From an uncultured Eubacteriales bacterium (GTDB lineage: Bacteria > Bacillota > Clostridia > Oscillospirales > CAG-272), in the NCBI GenBank assembly GCA_934385225.1, contig CAKRPQ010000026.1, positions 1 through 21,669 on the forward strand: a stretch of DNA of 21,669 bases. Reading direction: 5' to 3'. The notes beneath the pieces are model-generated. The model was not told the DNA's origin, did not search any database, and saw only the letters and a program-made list of their open reading frames with translations. The stretch's first letter is position 1, and each line of letters begins with the position of its first letter. Both the position numbers and the translations under genes were made by a program. Positions 15,284 through 21,669 of this stretch are shown here, in pieces.

Positions 15284-16327
15284 ATGTCACATTTTGCAAA
15301 CAAAACATTGCTCATCACCGGCGGTACCGGCTCCTTTGGCAATGCGGTATTGAATCGTTTTTTAAAGACGGACATCGGGGAGATACGAATTTTCTCGCGT
15401 GATGAAAAGAAACAGGACGATATGCGCCACGAGTTTCAGGCAAAGATGCCCGAAGTGGCAGATAAAATCAAATTTTACATAGGAGATGTCCGTTCGCTGG
15501 AGTCATGCCGCGGCGCAATGCACGGCGTTGATTACATATTCCACGCGGCGGCTCTCAAACAGGTTCCGTCCTGCGAGTTTTTCCCTATGGAGGCAGTACG
15601 CACAAACGTAATAGGTACGGATAATGTGCTGACTGCCGCTATCGAGGCTGGGGTGGAGTGCGTCATCTGCCTTTCGACAGACAAGGCGGCTTATCCGATC
15701 AACGCCATGGGTATCACCAAAGCAATCGAAGAAAAGGTAGCTGTCGCAAAATCGCGTAATTCCGGCAAGACGAAAATCTGCTGCACCCGTTACGGCAATG
15801 TAATGTGTTCGCGCGGCTCGGTCATTCCGCTTTGGATCGATCAGATCAAGAACGGCAACCCTATCACGATTACGGAGCCTTCCATGACCCGTTTCATCAT
15901 GTCGCTGGAAGAGGCAGTCGACCTCGTTCTTTTCGCATTTGAACACGGCGAAAATGGCGATCTGCTCATACAAAAAGCGCCTGCCTGCACCATCGAGACG
16001 CAGGCTAAGGCGGTGTTGGAGCTGTTCGATACCGAGCACAGGAGCCAAATCAAGGTGATCGGTATTCGGCATGGCGAGAAGATGTATGAGACCCTGCTTA
16101 CCAACGAAGAGTGTGCCAAGGCGGTGGATATGGGGGGCTTTTATCGTGTCCCCGCGGATACGCGCGATCTGAACTATGACAACTATTTCTCCAACGGAGA
16201 TAAAGAGCGTAATCCTCTGCACGAATTCGATTCCAATAACACCAAACTCCTTACATTGGAGGAAACCAAGGCGAAGATAGCTTCGCTTGCGTATATACAG
16301 GACGAGCTTGCAAAGGTGGGAAAATAA
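15284..16327 (+). CDS. capE: UDP-GlcNAc 4,6-dehydratase/5-epimerase (CapE/FnlA-type)
   Basis: A 347-residue short-chain dehydrogenase/reductase that removes water from UDP-GlcNAc and inverts C5 to give UDP-2-acetamido-2,6-dideoxy-beta-L-arabino-hex-4-ulose, the first step to UDP-L-FucNAc. The NADP-binding loop is ITGGTGSFGN (11-20). FHAAALKQVPSCEFFPMEAV (86-105) and VRTNVIGTDNVL follow. The active-site loop is STDKAAYPINAMGITK with Met (M142) where most SDR enzymes have Tyr and K146 four residues later, the MxxxK variant known in CapE/WbjB. RHGEKMYETLLT is the conserved C-terminal motif. A strong GGAGG precedes the ATG. The next two genes supply the rest of the pathway. Confidence 0.93.
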   Translation: MSHFANKTLLITGGTGSFGNAVLNRFLKTDIGEIRIFSRDEKKQDDMRHEFQAKMPEVADKIKFYIGDVRSLESCRGAMHGVDYIFHAAALKQVPSCEFFPMEAVRTNVIGTDNVLTAAIEAGVECVICLSTDKAAYPINAMGITKAIEEKVAVAKSRNSGKTKICCTRYGNVMCSRGSVIPLWIDQIKNGNPITITEPSMTRFIMSLEEAVDLVLFAFEHGENGDLLIQKAPACTIETQAKAVLELFDTEHRSQIKVIGIRHGEKMYETLLTNEECAKAVDMGGFYRVPADTRDLNYDNYFSNGDKERNPLHEFDSNNTKLLTLEETKAKIASLAYIQDELAKVGK

Positions 16328-17500
16328 ATGTTTGAACAAGTGAAGTGGCAGGAAAACGGAAAACTGAAGCTGCTTATCATCGTCGGCACGCGACCGGAGA
16401 TCATCCGCCTTGCCGCGGTAATCACCAAGTGTCGCAAATATTTTGATGTAATTCTCGCTCACACGGGACAGAACTACGACTACAATCTCAACGGCGTGTT
16501 CTTCAAAGACCTGAAGCTCGCCGACCCTGAGGTTTATCTTGACGCAGTCGGCTCAAATCTCGGCGAGACCTGCGGAAATATTATCGCAAAATCATATACG
16601 CTCATGGCGGAAATCAAGCCGGATGCCGTGCTTGTTCTCGGCGATACAAACAGCTGCCTTTCGGTCATCGGTGCCAAAAGATTGCATATTCCGATATTCC
16701 ACATGGAAGCGGGCAATCGCTGCAAGGATGAATGCCTGCCGGAGGAGACAAACCGCCGTATTGTCGATATCATTTCGGATGTCAATATGGCGTATTCAGA
16801 GCACGCAAGACGCTATCTTTCCGATTGCGGACTGCCCAAAGAGCGCACTTATGTGACCGGTTCACCTATGGCGGAGGTGCTTCATAACAATCTTTTCGAA
16901 ATCGAGGCAAGCAATATTCATACTCGCCTCGGACTGGAAAAAGGAAAGTATATCCTCCTTTCCGCTCATCGCGAGGAGAATATAGACACCGAAAAGAACT
17001 TCACAAGCCTTTTCATGGCGATAAACAAAATGGCAGAAAAGTACGATACGCCTATCCTTTATTCCTGCCATCCGAGAAGTCGCAAGAGACTTGAGTCAAG
17101 CGGATTTAAGCTTGACAAACGGGTTATTCAACACGAACCGCTCGGTTTCCATGACTACAACTGCCTGCAGATGAACGCTTTCTGCGTTGTCTCCGACAGT
17201 GGAACACTTCCCGAGGAGAGCAGCTTCTTCACAAGCATAGGAAAGCCGTTTCCGGCGGTCTGCATCCGCACTTCTACCGAACGTCCCGAGGCGCTGGACA
17301 AGGCTTGCTTTATTCTCTCGGGTATCGACGAAAAAGGACTGCTCCAATCGGTTGACACGGCTGTCGAGATGAACAGAAACGGCGATTACGGCATTCCCGT
17401 GCCCGATTACATCGAGGAGAACGTCTCATCCAAGGTGGTCAAGATTATCCAAAGCTATACCGGCGTGGTCAACAAAATGGTCTGGAGAAAAGACACATGA
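16328..17500 (+). CDS. capG: UDP-GlcNAc 2-epimerase-family enzyme of the UDP-L-FucNAc pathway (CapG/FnlC-type)
   Basis: A 390-residue GT-B-like epimerase of the WecB/CapG superfamily. It has IIVGTRPEIIRLAAVI (17-32), LGDTNSCLSVIGAKR with D106, HMEAGNRCKDECLPEETNRR (125-144) with the catalytic acids, AHREENIDTEKNF (213-225) and SDSGTLPEESSF. The CapG/FnlC branch inverts C2 of UDP-2-acetamido-2,6-dideoxy-L-talose to give UDP-L-FucNAc, the last step of the pathway. General WecB enzymes share the motifs, but the position between capE and capF and the GNRCKDECLPEE form of the motif point to CapG/FnlC. It begins directly after the capE stop (TAA ATG) and overlaps capF by 4 bases. Confidence 0.9.
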   Translation: MFEQVKWQENGKLKLLIIVGTRPEIIRLAAVITKCRKYFDVILAHTGQNYDYNLNGVFFKDLKLADPEVYLDAVGSNLGETCGNIIAKSYTLMAEIKPDAVLVLGDTNSCLSVIGAKRLHIPIFHMEAGNRCKDECLPEETNRRIVDIISDVNMAYSEHARRYLSDCGLPKERTYVTGSPMAEVLHNNLFEIEASNIHTRLGLEKGKYILLSAHREENIDTEKNFTSLFMAINKMAEKYDTPILYSCHPRSRKRLESSGFKLDKRVIQHEPLGFHDYNCLQMNAFCVVSDSGTLPEESSFFTSIGKPFPAVCIRTSTERPEALDKACFILSGIDEKGLLQSVDTAVEMNRNGDYGIPVPDYIEENVSSKVVKIIQSYTGVVNKMVWRKDT

Positions 17501-18696
17501 GAATACTTATCACAGGTGCTAAGGGCTTTGTCGGTCGGAATCTTACGGAGAATCTGAAGAATATCCGCGAAGGCAAGAACCGCACACGCCCGAATATACA
17601 GATAGACGAAATCTACGAATATGACATCGACAGTACCGCAGAGGAACTGGATGAATATTGTGCAAAAGCGGATTTCGTATTCAATCTCGCGGGAGTCAAT
17701 CGTCCGAAAGACCCTGCCGAATTCAAGGCGGGTAATTTCGGATTTGCTTCGACACTGCTGGATACACTGAAAAAACATCATAATACAAGCCCCGTCATGC
17801 TCTCGTCCTCGATTCAGGCGACGCTTGCAGGGCGGTTCGGCACATCGGAATACGGGCTTTCCAAGCGGGCGGGAGAGGATCTGTTCTTTTCCTATGCAGA
17901 GGAAACGGGCGCAAAGGTGTTGGTTTACCGCTTTCCGAACCTTGTCGGCAAATGGGTAAAACCGAACTACAACAGTGCTGTCGGCACATTTTGCAATAAC
18001 ATTGCAAACGACCTGCCGATTACAGTCAACGACCCTTCGGTGGAACTCGAAATGCTCTTTATCGATGACCTCGTTGAGGAAATGTTCGACGCTCTCGAGG
18101 GAAAAGAACATCACTGCGAATTTGACATCGTGAACACTGTACTCACCGGAAGCGGCAGATACTGCGCCGCACCAGTAACGCACAAGGCGACGCTCGGCTA
18201 TATTGTTGAGTGCTTGCACAAGTTTCACGACCAGCCGAAAACGCTTGTGATCCCCGAGATGCCGAACGGCAGCTTCGAAAAGAAGCTGTATTCGATGTAT
18301 CTTTCTTATCTCCCGAAAGAGAAAGTGGCATTTCCGCTGAAAATGAATGTGGATGCTCGCGGAAGCTTCACCGAGCTACTCAAGACCGAGAAATGCGGTC
18401 AGATAAGCGTAAATATTTCAAAGCCAGGAATTACCAAAGGCGAACACTGGCACAATTCAAAGTGGGAATTTTTCATCGTCGTGTCGGGACACGGACTCAT
18501 TGAAGAACGAAAGATCGGCACGGATGAGGTCCTACGCTTTGAAGTAAGCGGCGAAAAGATAGAGGCAGTGCATATGCTGCCCGGCTATACGCACAACATC
18601 ATCAATCTTTCCGATACCGATGATCTTGTAACCGTCATGTGGGCAAACGAGCAGTTTGATCCCGAACATCCGGATACTTTTGGGGAAAAGGTATGA
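17497..18696 (+). CDS. capF: Bifunctional C3-epimerase/C4-reductase of UDP-L-FucNAc synthesis (CapF/FnlB-type)
   Basis: A 399-residue two-domain enzyme. The N-terminal SDR domain has LITGAKGFVGRNL (4-16), SSS at 103-105 and the catalytic Y119-x3-K123 in SEYGLSKRAGED; it reduces C4 with NADPH. The C-terminal cupin domain (about 280-399) has GITKGEHWHNSKWEFF with metal ligands H317, H319 and E324 and a later H366 in PGYTHNI; it carries out the C3 epimerisation. Both halves match the layout of the Staphylococcus CapF enzyme. The product is UDP-2-acetamido-2,6-dideoxy-L-talose, substrate of the adjacent epimerase. Gene order here is E-G-F rather than the more common E-F-G. The start lies in an ATGA overlap with capG. 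Confidence 0.93.
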   Translation: MRILITGAKGFVGRNLTENLKNIREGKNRTRPNIQIDEIYEYDIDSTAEELDEYCAKADFVFNLAGVNRPKDPAEFKAGNFGFASTLLDTLKKHHNTSPVMLSSSIQATLAGRFGTSEYGLSKRAGEDLFFSYAEETGAKVLVYRFPNLVGKWVKPNYNSAVGTFCNNIANDLPITVNDPSVELEMLFIDDLVEEMFDALEGKEHHCEFDIVNTVLTGSGRYCAAPVTHKATLGYIVECLHKFHDQPKTLVIPEMPNGSFEKKLYSMYLSYLPKEKVAFPLKMNVDARGSFTELLKTEKCGQISVNISKPGITKGEHWHNSKWEFFIVVSGHGLIEERKIGTDEVLRFEVSGEKIEAVHMLPGYTHNIINLSDTDDLVTVMWANEQFDPEHPDTFGEKV

Positions 18697-18722
18697 GTAA
18701 ATAAGTTAAGGAGGGCAATATC

Positions 18723-19871
18723 ATGGAAAACCTCGCCCGCGCGATGATAGATTTGATCGCAAGCGAAGTTTGCGGAAAACCACTTGATAAATCGCAATAT
18801 GTATTCACGGACGAAGAGCTTGCGGGGCTTTACAAGCTCTCAAAAAACCATGACCTTGCCCATCTTGTCGGTAATGCGTTGATAAAAAATGACCTAATAC
18901 AAAACGATGAGATAAAGGCGAAATTTCAAAAGCAAATTATGATTGCTGTATATCGCTATGAAAAGATGAATTATGAACTTGGTCGTTTGCGCATAGCACT
19001 GAATGAAGCGCAAATCCTGTTCATACCGCTCAAAGGATCTGTTTTGCGGCAGTATTATCCCGAACCGTGGATGCGTACCAGCTGTGATATTGATATTCTT
19101 GTTCACGATGAGCAGGTTGACGAGACGGCGCAAGTTATTGTGAGAAAGCTCGGATATAACTATGAAAAGAAAAACTATCACGATATTTCGCTTATGTCTG
19201 ACAGTAGAGTCCATCTTGAATTGCATCACAGCATCAAGGAGAACAAGGCAAACATAGACGTGCCCCTCGCGGAATATCGGCGATATACGGTTCCTTTTGA
19301 AGGTTATGAATATCAATTTACAAACGAATTTTTCCTTTTTCATCAGATTGCGCACGCGTCATATCATTTTCTCGTCGGCGGCTGCGGTATCCGTCCGTTT
19401 CTCGATATATGGGTTCTGAATCACCGAATTGACTTTGACAGAGAGAAGCGAGACAAGCTTCTTTCCGACGGCGGCCTTGACGTTTTCGCAAAGCAAGCGG
19501 AGCTTTTGAGCGAAGTTTGGTTTGGAAATGCAGAGCATACGGAAATCACAAAGCAAATGGAAAGATATATTCTTCGCGGCGGTGTATACGGAACGACAAC
19601 CAATCGAGTGGCCGTACAGCAGCAAAAACAGGGCGGAAAAATGAAATATGCACTTTCCAAAATTTTCATTCCCTATGATGCGATAAAATTTCATTATCCG
19701 ATCCTTCAAAAGCATAAGTGGCTCACGCCGATCATGGAGGTTCGCCGATGGGGAAAGCTCATTTTCTGCGGGCACTTAAAGCGCACCGTGAAAGAACTAA
19801 AATATAACAGTACAATTTCAGAAGATGCTGCGGCGGAAATGCGGACTTTATTGAAAAATGTAGGGCTATAA
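18723..19871 (+). CDS. Nucleotidyltransferase-fold protein (PF14907-like), function unknown
   Basis: A 382-residue protein of the uncharacterised nucleotidyltransferase family often linked to surface-polysaccharide loci. After an alpha-helical N-terminal region the core reads ILFIPLKGSVLRQYYPEPWM (98-117), then RTSCDIDILVHDEQ with the D-x-D pair D122/D124 expected to hold metal, then RVHLELHHSI, and later FFLFHQIAHASYHFLVGGCG. No membrane segment is seen. It should transfer a nucleotidyl group or bind NTP, but no substrate is known for the family. A strong AAGGAGG precedes the ATG, 26 bases after capF, and it is the last gene before the operon terminator. It may be a regulator of the pathway or a modifier of a sugar donor; neither is shown by the sequence. 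Confidence 0.75.
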   Translation: MENLARAMIDLIASEVCGKPLDKSQYVFTDEELAGLYKLSKNHDLAHLVGNALIKNDLIQNDEIKAKFQKQIMIAVYRYEKMNYELGRLRIALNEAQILFIPLKGSVLRQYYPEPWMRTSCDIDILVHDEQVDETAQVIVRKLGYNYEKKNYHDISLMSDSRVHLELHHSIKENKANIDVPLAEYRRYTVPFEGYEYQFTNEFFLFHQIAHASYHFLVGGCGIRPFLDIWVLNHRIDFDREKRDKLLSDGGLDVFAKQAELLSEVWFGNAEHTEITKQMERYILRGGVYGTTTNRVAVQQQKQGGKMKYALSKIFIPYDAIKFHYPILQKHKWLTPIMEVRRWGKLIFCGHLKRTVKELKYNSTISEDAAAEMRTLLKNVGL

Positions 19872-19908
19872 AAATTAACGCCAAATCAGTGCATTAGGCA
19901 GAAATCTG

Positions 19909-19917
19909 TGGTATAAT
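19909..19917 (+). promoter_or_regulatory. Extended -10 promoter for the double-HTH gene
   Basis: TG (19909-19910), one base and a perfect TATAAT (19912-19917) form an extended -10 element; the -35 region (around 19889) is poor. Transcription would start near 19924, inside the ascending arm of the terminator hairpin that follows, and lead into the gene at 19990. Confidence 0.5.
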
Positions 19918-19919
19918 AT

Positions 19920-19945
19920 AAAGGCAGACGGTGTTCTGCCTTTTT
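19920..19945 (+). terminator. Rho-independent terminator of the polysaccharide operon
   Basis: AAAGGCAGA (19920-19928) pairs perfectly with TCTGCCTTT (19935-19943) around a 6-base loop (CGGTGT), ending in a run of five T (19941-19945). It lies 49 bases after the stop of the last operon gene. Confidence 0.88.
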
Positions 19946-19989
19946 GCCGGCAAGCTAAATTGAATTGAAACGAAGGAATAAATGCGAAA

Positions 19990-20715
19990 ATGCGCGAAGA
20001 AGATAAAATAGCTGAACCGCCCAAAGATATAGCCGCCGATTTGATGTCCGCCATTACATACGCCTATCTGAACCCGACAAAAGATACGGCAGACGAGGAC
20101 GGACACGCACAGCTTAAATTGCTTGCTGAGGATTTCGGTATGGCGCCGATCAAGGTGCGGAAAATGCTTATTACGTCCGGCGCATATCAAACGGTAACAA
20201 GTATAAATGTGAATAGCCTATATAAAAGCGGAAAGAGCGTTAAAGAAATACAAGCGGCTACGGGGCTTTCGCTTGCTTCCATCAGCGGCTACCTTACCTA
20301 CCGCAAAACCGTATATGATTTGGAAGCATCTACGCTTGTAGCAGAACGTCTGCGGAAATTCAGGAAAAGGCGCAAAGCGGTGGAACAAATCAAGGAAGCA
20401 ATAAAAAACGATACCTTAAAAGATACGAACGAAGCAATGTGGGACGCCCTTATTGCGTTTGAAGGTTACAGTTTTCAGACTGCCAAGGGACTAAGGTACA
20501 CCTATACCGTGAAAGGTAATGAACTTTTCTTTTCACGCAAGGAAAAGTCAGTGACAAGAGCGAGCGTGGAGATGGCGCTTGAAACAGTGATAGAGCTGCA
20601 AAAATCCAATGTACGAATACGCGGACCTAAAATGCTCCGCTGTTTTGGTGCAAGCTATCTCTACCCGATCTTTATCCGTTTCGGAGTCATATGTGACGGA
20701 GAGCCGAAAGTATAA
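19990..20715 (+). CDS. DNA-binding protein with two helix-turn-helix segments
   Basis: A 241-residue cytosolic protein. LKLLAEDFGMAPIKVRKMLI (42-61) and VKEIQAATGLSLASISGYLT (84-103) each read as a helix-turn-helix; the second has the E-I-x-x-x-T-G-L-S-x-x-x-I-S-x-Y spacing typical of sigma-70 region 4-like or insertion-element regulators in Firmicutes. The remaining 130 residues (from about YRKTVYDLEASTLVAERLRK) include a basic helix and a beta-rich stretch (GLRYTYTVKGNELFFSRKEK) that I do not recognise. GAAGGA lies 12 bases before the ATG; a nearer ATG at 19982 opens only a 9-codon frame and may compete. It has its own promoter and terminator, so it is a separate unit. Target sites and role are unknown. 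Confidence 0.7.
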   Translation: MREEDKIAEPPKDIAADLMSAITYAYLNPTKDTADEDGHAQLKLLAEDFGMAPIKVRKMLITSGAYQTVTSINVNSLYKSGKSVKEIQAATGLSLASISGYLTYRKTVYDLEASTLVAERLRKFRKRRKAVEQIKEAIKNDTLKDTNEAMWDALIAFEGYSFQTAKGLRYTYTVKGNELFFSRKEKSVTRASVEMALETVIELQKSNVRIRGPKMLRCFGASYLYPIFIRFGVICDGEPKV

Positions 20716-20742
20716 ATGTGACAAATGCACGAATGATGCAAG

Positions 20743-20774
20743 GGGTCGGGCAACACTGCCCGATCTTCTTTTTT
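20743..20774 (+). terminator. Rho-independent terminator after the double-HTH gene
   Basis: TCGGGC (20746-20751) pairs with GCCCGA (20758-20763) around AACACT, extended by weaker outer pairs (43-45 with 64-66), and is followed by a T-rich run through 20774. It lies about 30 bases after the stop at 20715. Confidence 0.8.
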
Positions 20775-20925
20775 GCTCGTTCACTAATCTCGCTTTACGA
20801 AAAATGCGTCCGTTTCGCTGCCTTCACTCTCCAAGATAACCTCTTGTCGGCTTTGAAAAGCTTTGTCAGGCATAATTTTTTGTGTTGTAATACAAATTTT
20901 TTCGGCTGAAACTGATGTGTGAATT

Positions 20926-20941
20926 CATAATACGAATTATG
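20926..20941. promoter_or_regulatory. Inverted repeat, candidate operator upstream of the XRE gene
   Basis: CATAAT (20926-20931) and ATTATG (20936-20941) are perfect inverted arms around ACGA, ending 6 bases before the -35 box of the XRE promoter. XRE regulators commonly bind such dyads to control their own genes. Binding by this XRE protein is inference. The rest of the gap (20775-20925) shows only A/T-rich sequence with a weak TTTGT/ACAAA hairpin and T run near 20880-20905, and no gene. Confidence 0.4.
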
Positions 20942-20947
20942 TGATTA

Positions 20948-20976
20948 TTCAAATAAGCTAGGTTGTCTGATATAAT
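20948..20976 (+). promoter_or_regulatory. Promoter of the XRE regulator gene
   Basis: A perfect TATAAT (20971-20976) preceded by TG at 20968-20969 (extended -10) and, 17 bases upstream, TTCAAA (20948-20953) as a four-of-six -35 box. The start of transcription should be near 20983. Confidence 0.65.
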
Positions 20977-20979
20977 ATT

Positions 20980-21243
20980 ATGTGCAGAAAAATAGGGAAT
21001 TTTGGAGGTGACAGAGCGATTCCGGCAGAGACAAAAATCAAGGATTACCCTGTCGTTGACTGCACTCTCATCGGAAAGCGTGTGAGAGAAGCAAGAAAAA
21101 GCAGTCATATGACGCAGGAAGAGCTGGCAGAAAAATGCTCATGTACACCGACGCATATATGCAATTTAGAGAACGGAAAGATCGGGATATCCTTGGAATT
21201 GCTGTTTTGGATAAGCAGCATTTTCGATAAGAGCATATGCTGA
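20980..21243 (+). CDS. XRE-family helix-turn-helix regulator
   Basis: An 87-codon frame with an HTH_3 domain: LIGKRVREARKSSHMTQEEL (30-49), then AEKCSCTPTHICNLENGKIG (50-69) and SLELLFWISSIFDKSI. The Q-x-x-L-A-x-x-x-x-x-x-x-x-I-x-x-x-E-N-G spacing is the canonical Cro/C1 fold. The ATG at 20980 lies upstream of the predicted transcription start (about 20983), and GGAGG (21004-21008) lies inside the frame. The protein may therefore really begin at a rare start such as ATT 21019, with no ATG, GTG or TTG available between. Its stop overlaps the next frame by 7 bases. It probably regulates itself through the upstream dyad and perhaps the following gene. Confidence 0.75.
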   Translation: MCRKIGNFGGDRAIPAETKIKDYPVVDCTLIGKRVREARKSSHMTQEELAEKCSCTPTHICNLENGKIGISLELLFWISSIFDKSIC

Positions 21244-21570
21244 ACCGTCATCGCGGTATGTCGGCAAAAGAGTTTTCGGAAATTATTTGGTCAGATAAGA
21301 AGTATGATAATCCGACCGGAAATCTGCGCTGTACCTTGTACAGACTACGTAATATGTTTGAGCTGATGTCGGAAAACGAGCTGATCGTTACGACCAAGAC
21401 CGGATATCGCATAAACACGAAATTGAAAATCCATACGGACTACGAGCATTTTGAGGATATATGCGCCAATATCCACACCCATATGGGGAAATCCGAAAAA
21501 TCGAAGCTAACCGTGATACTACGTCGCAAAGGTGTTTTTTCGTTAATAATGCGGAAAGGAGGCAAAGTGC
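21237..21570 (+). pseudogene. N-terminally truncated SARP/BTAD-like winged-helix regulator fragment
   Basis: From ATG 21237 the frame reads MLNRHRGMSAKEFSEIIWSD, then NPTGNLRCTLYRLRNMFELM, then LIVTTKTGYRINTKLKIHTD and YEHFEDICANIH. This is the winged-helix DNA-binding domain of SARP-type activators (LLxNRxRGxS-x-E-x-x-x-x-x-W...N-x-x-x-x-L-x-x-x-L-Y-x-L-R...G-Y-x-x-N...D-x-x-x-F). Complete members have about 40 more residues before this point (first strands and the LLxYL helix) and a long BTAD/TPR region after. A TAA lies three codons upstream of the ATG, so the front is missing; recognisable similarity fades after about codon 78. The frame stays open to the window end but is overlapped by a better-supported gene start at 21571. 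Confidence 0.55.
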
Positions 21571-21669
21571 ATGGAGGATCAGCGTCAAGGAGTAGAGGTG
21601 AGAAACAAGGAGAACCGACTATTGTTTATAGCAGGACCGATCAACGGAGATATTATCCTTACATTGAAA
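21571..21669 (+). CDS. Start of an unidentified gene (33 codons, cut by window edge)
   Basis: AAGGAGG (21556-21562) sits 8 bases before ATG 21571, a textbook ribosome site. The visible product begins MEDQRQGVEVRNKENRLLFI followed by AGPINGDIILTLK. No family is recognisable from this much sequence. It overlaps the open end of the winged-helix frame in a different phase, so it could be the next gene of the same regulatory unit. Confidence 0.45.
   Translation, partial: MEDQRQGVEVRNKENRLLFIAGPINGDIILTLK

Noticed and set aside
20718..20909. 63-codon plus-strand frame after the double-HTH gene
   Set aside because: It runs straight through a strong terminator hairpin, has no ribosome site, and its translation resembles nothing.
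1..21669. CRISPR array, tRNA/rRNA genes, complete insertion sequence
   Set aside because: No regularly spaced repeats, no cloverleaf or rRNA-like sequence and no transposase frame were seen on either strand.

Overview
The window reads as a chromosomal capsule or exopolysaccharide locus of a low-to-mid GC Gram-positive anaerobe, most likely a Clostridia (Oscillospiraceae/Ruminococcaceae-like) gut bacterium. The grounds are strong AGGAGG-type ribosome binding sites, dense co-directional genes with ATGA/TAATG overlaps, consensus sigma-A promoters, and an XRE regulator next to a SARP-like winged helix typical of that group. The taxonomic call is inference; no rRNA or tRNA gene is visible.

Layout. 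1-253 (minus) is a remnant of a phage head-morphogenesis (SPP1 gp7-like) gene. A near-consensus promoter at 351-379 then opens a ~313-nt untranslated leader containing a long GUAA-capped RNA hairpin (612-647). From 699 to 19871 every gene is on the plus strand. The promoter-proximal part (699-4651) is mosaic and scarred: a small unknown protein, an intact HpcH/HpaI-type aldolase, a decarboxylase cut off after its N-terminal third, an initiating sugar-phosphate transferase, the decayed remains of a second aldolase copy, and a D-2-hydroxyacid dehydrogenase. The middle (4644-15281) is a Wzx/Wzy assembly set: five glycosyltransferases, a Wzy-like polymerase and a Wzx flippase, interrupted at 9731-11498 by an A/T-rich two-gene insert (DUF1796 papain-like protein and an acyltransferase-3). 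The distal part (15284-18696) is a complete UDP-L-FucNAc pathway in the order capE-capG-capF, followed by an orphan nucleotidyltransferase-fold protein and a strong terminator (19920-19945).

Downstream (19909-21669) is a regulatory or mobile-looking zone: a protein with two helix-turn-helix segments and its own extended -10 promoter that overlaps the terminator stem, a terminator, an XRE regulator with a palindrome just upstream of its promoter, an N-terminally truncated SARP-like winged-helix segment, and the first 33 codons of an unidentified gene.

How it would work together: the PglC-like transferase loads the first sugar phosphate onto undecaprenyl phosphate; the five glycosyltransferases extend it, with L-FucNAc donated by the CapE/G/F product; the acyltransferase-3 would O-acylate the unit; Wzx flips it and the Wzy-like protein polymerises it. 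The aldolase, dehydrogenase and broken decarboxylase suggest a carboxylic-acid modification that has been partly lost or replaced. Chain-length/tyrosine-kinase regulators of the Wzz/CapAB kind are not in the window.
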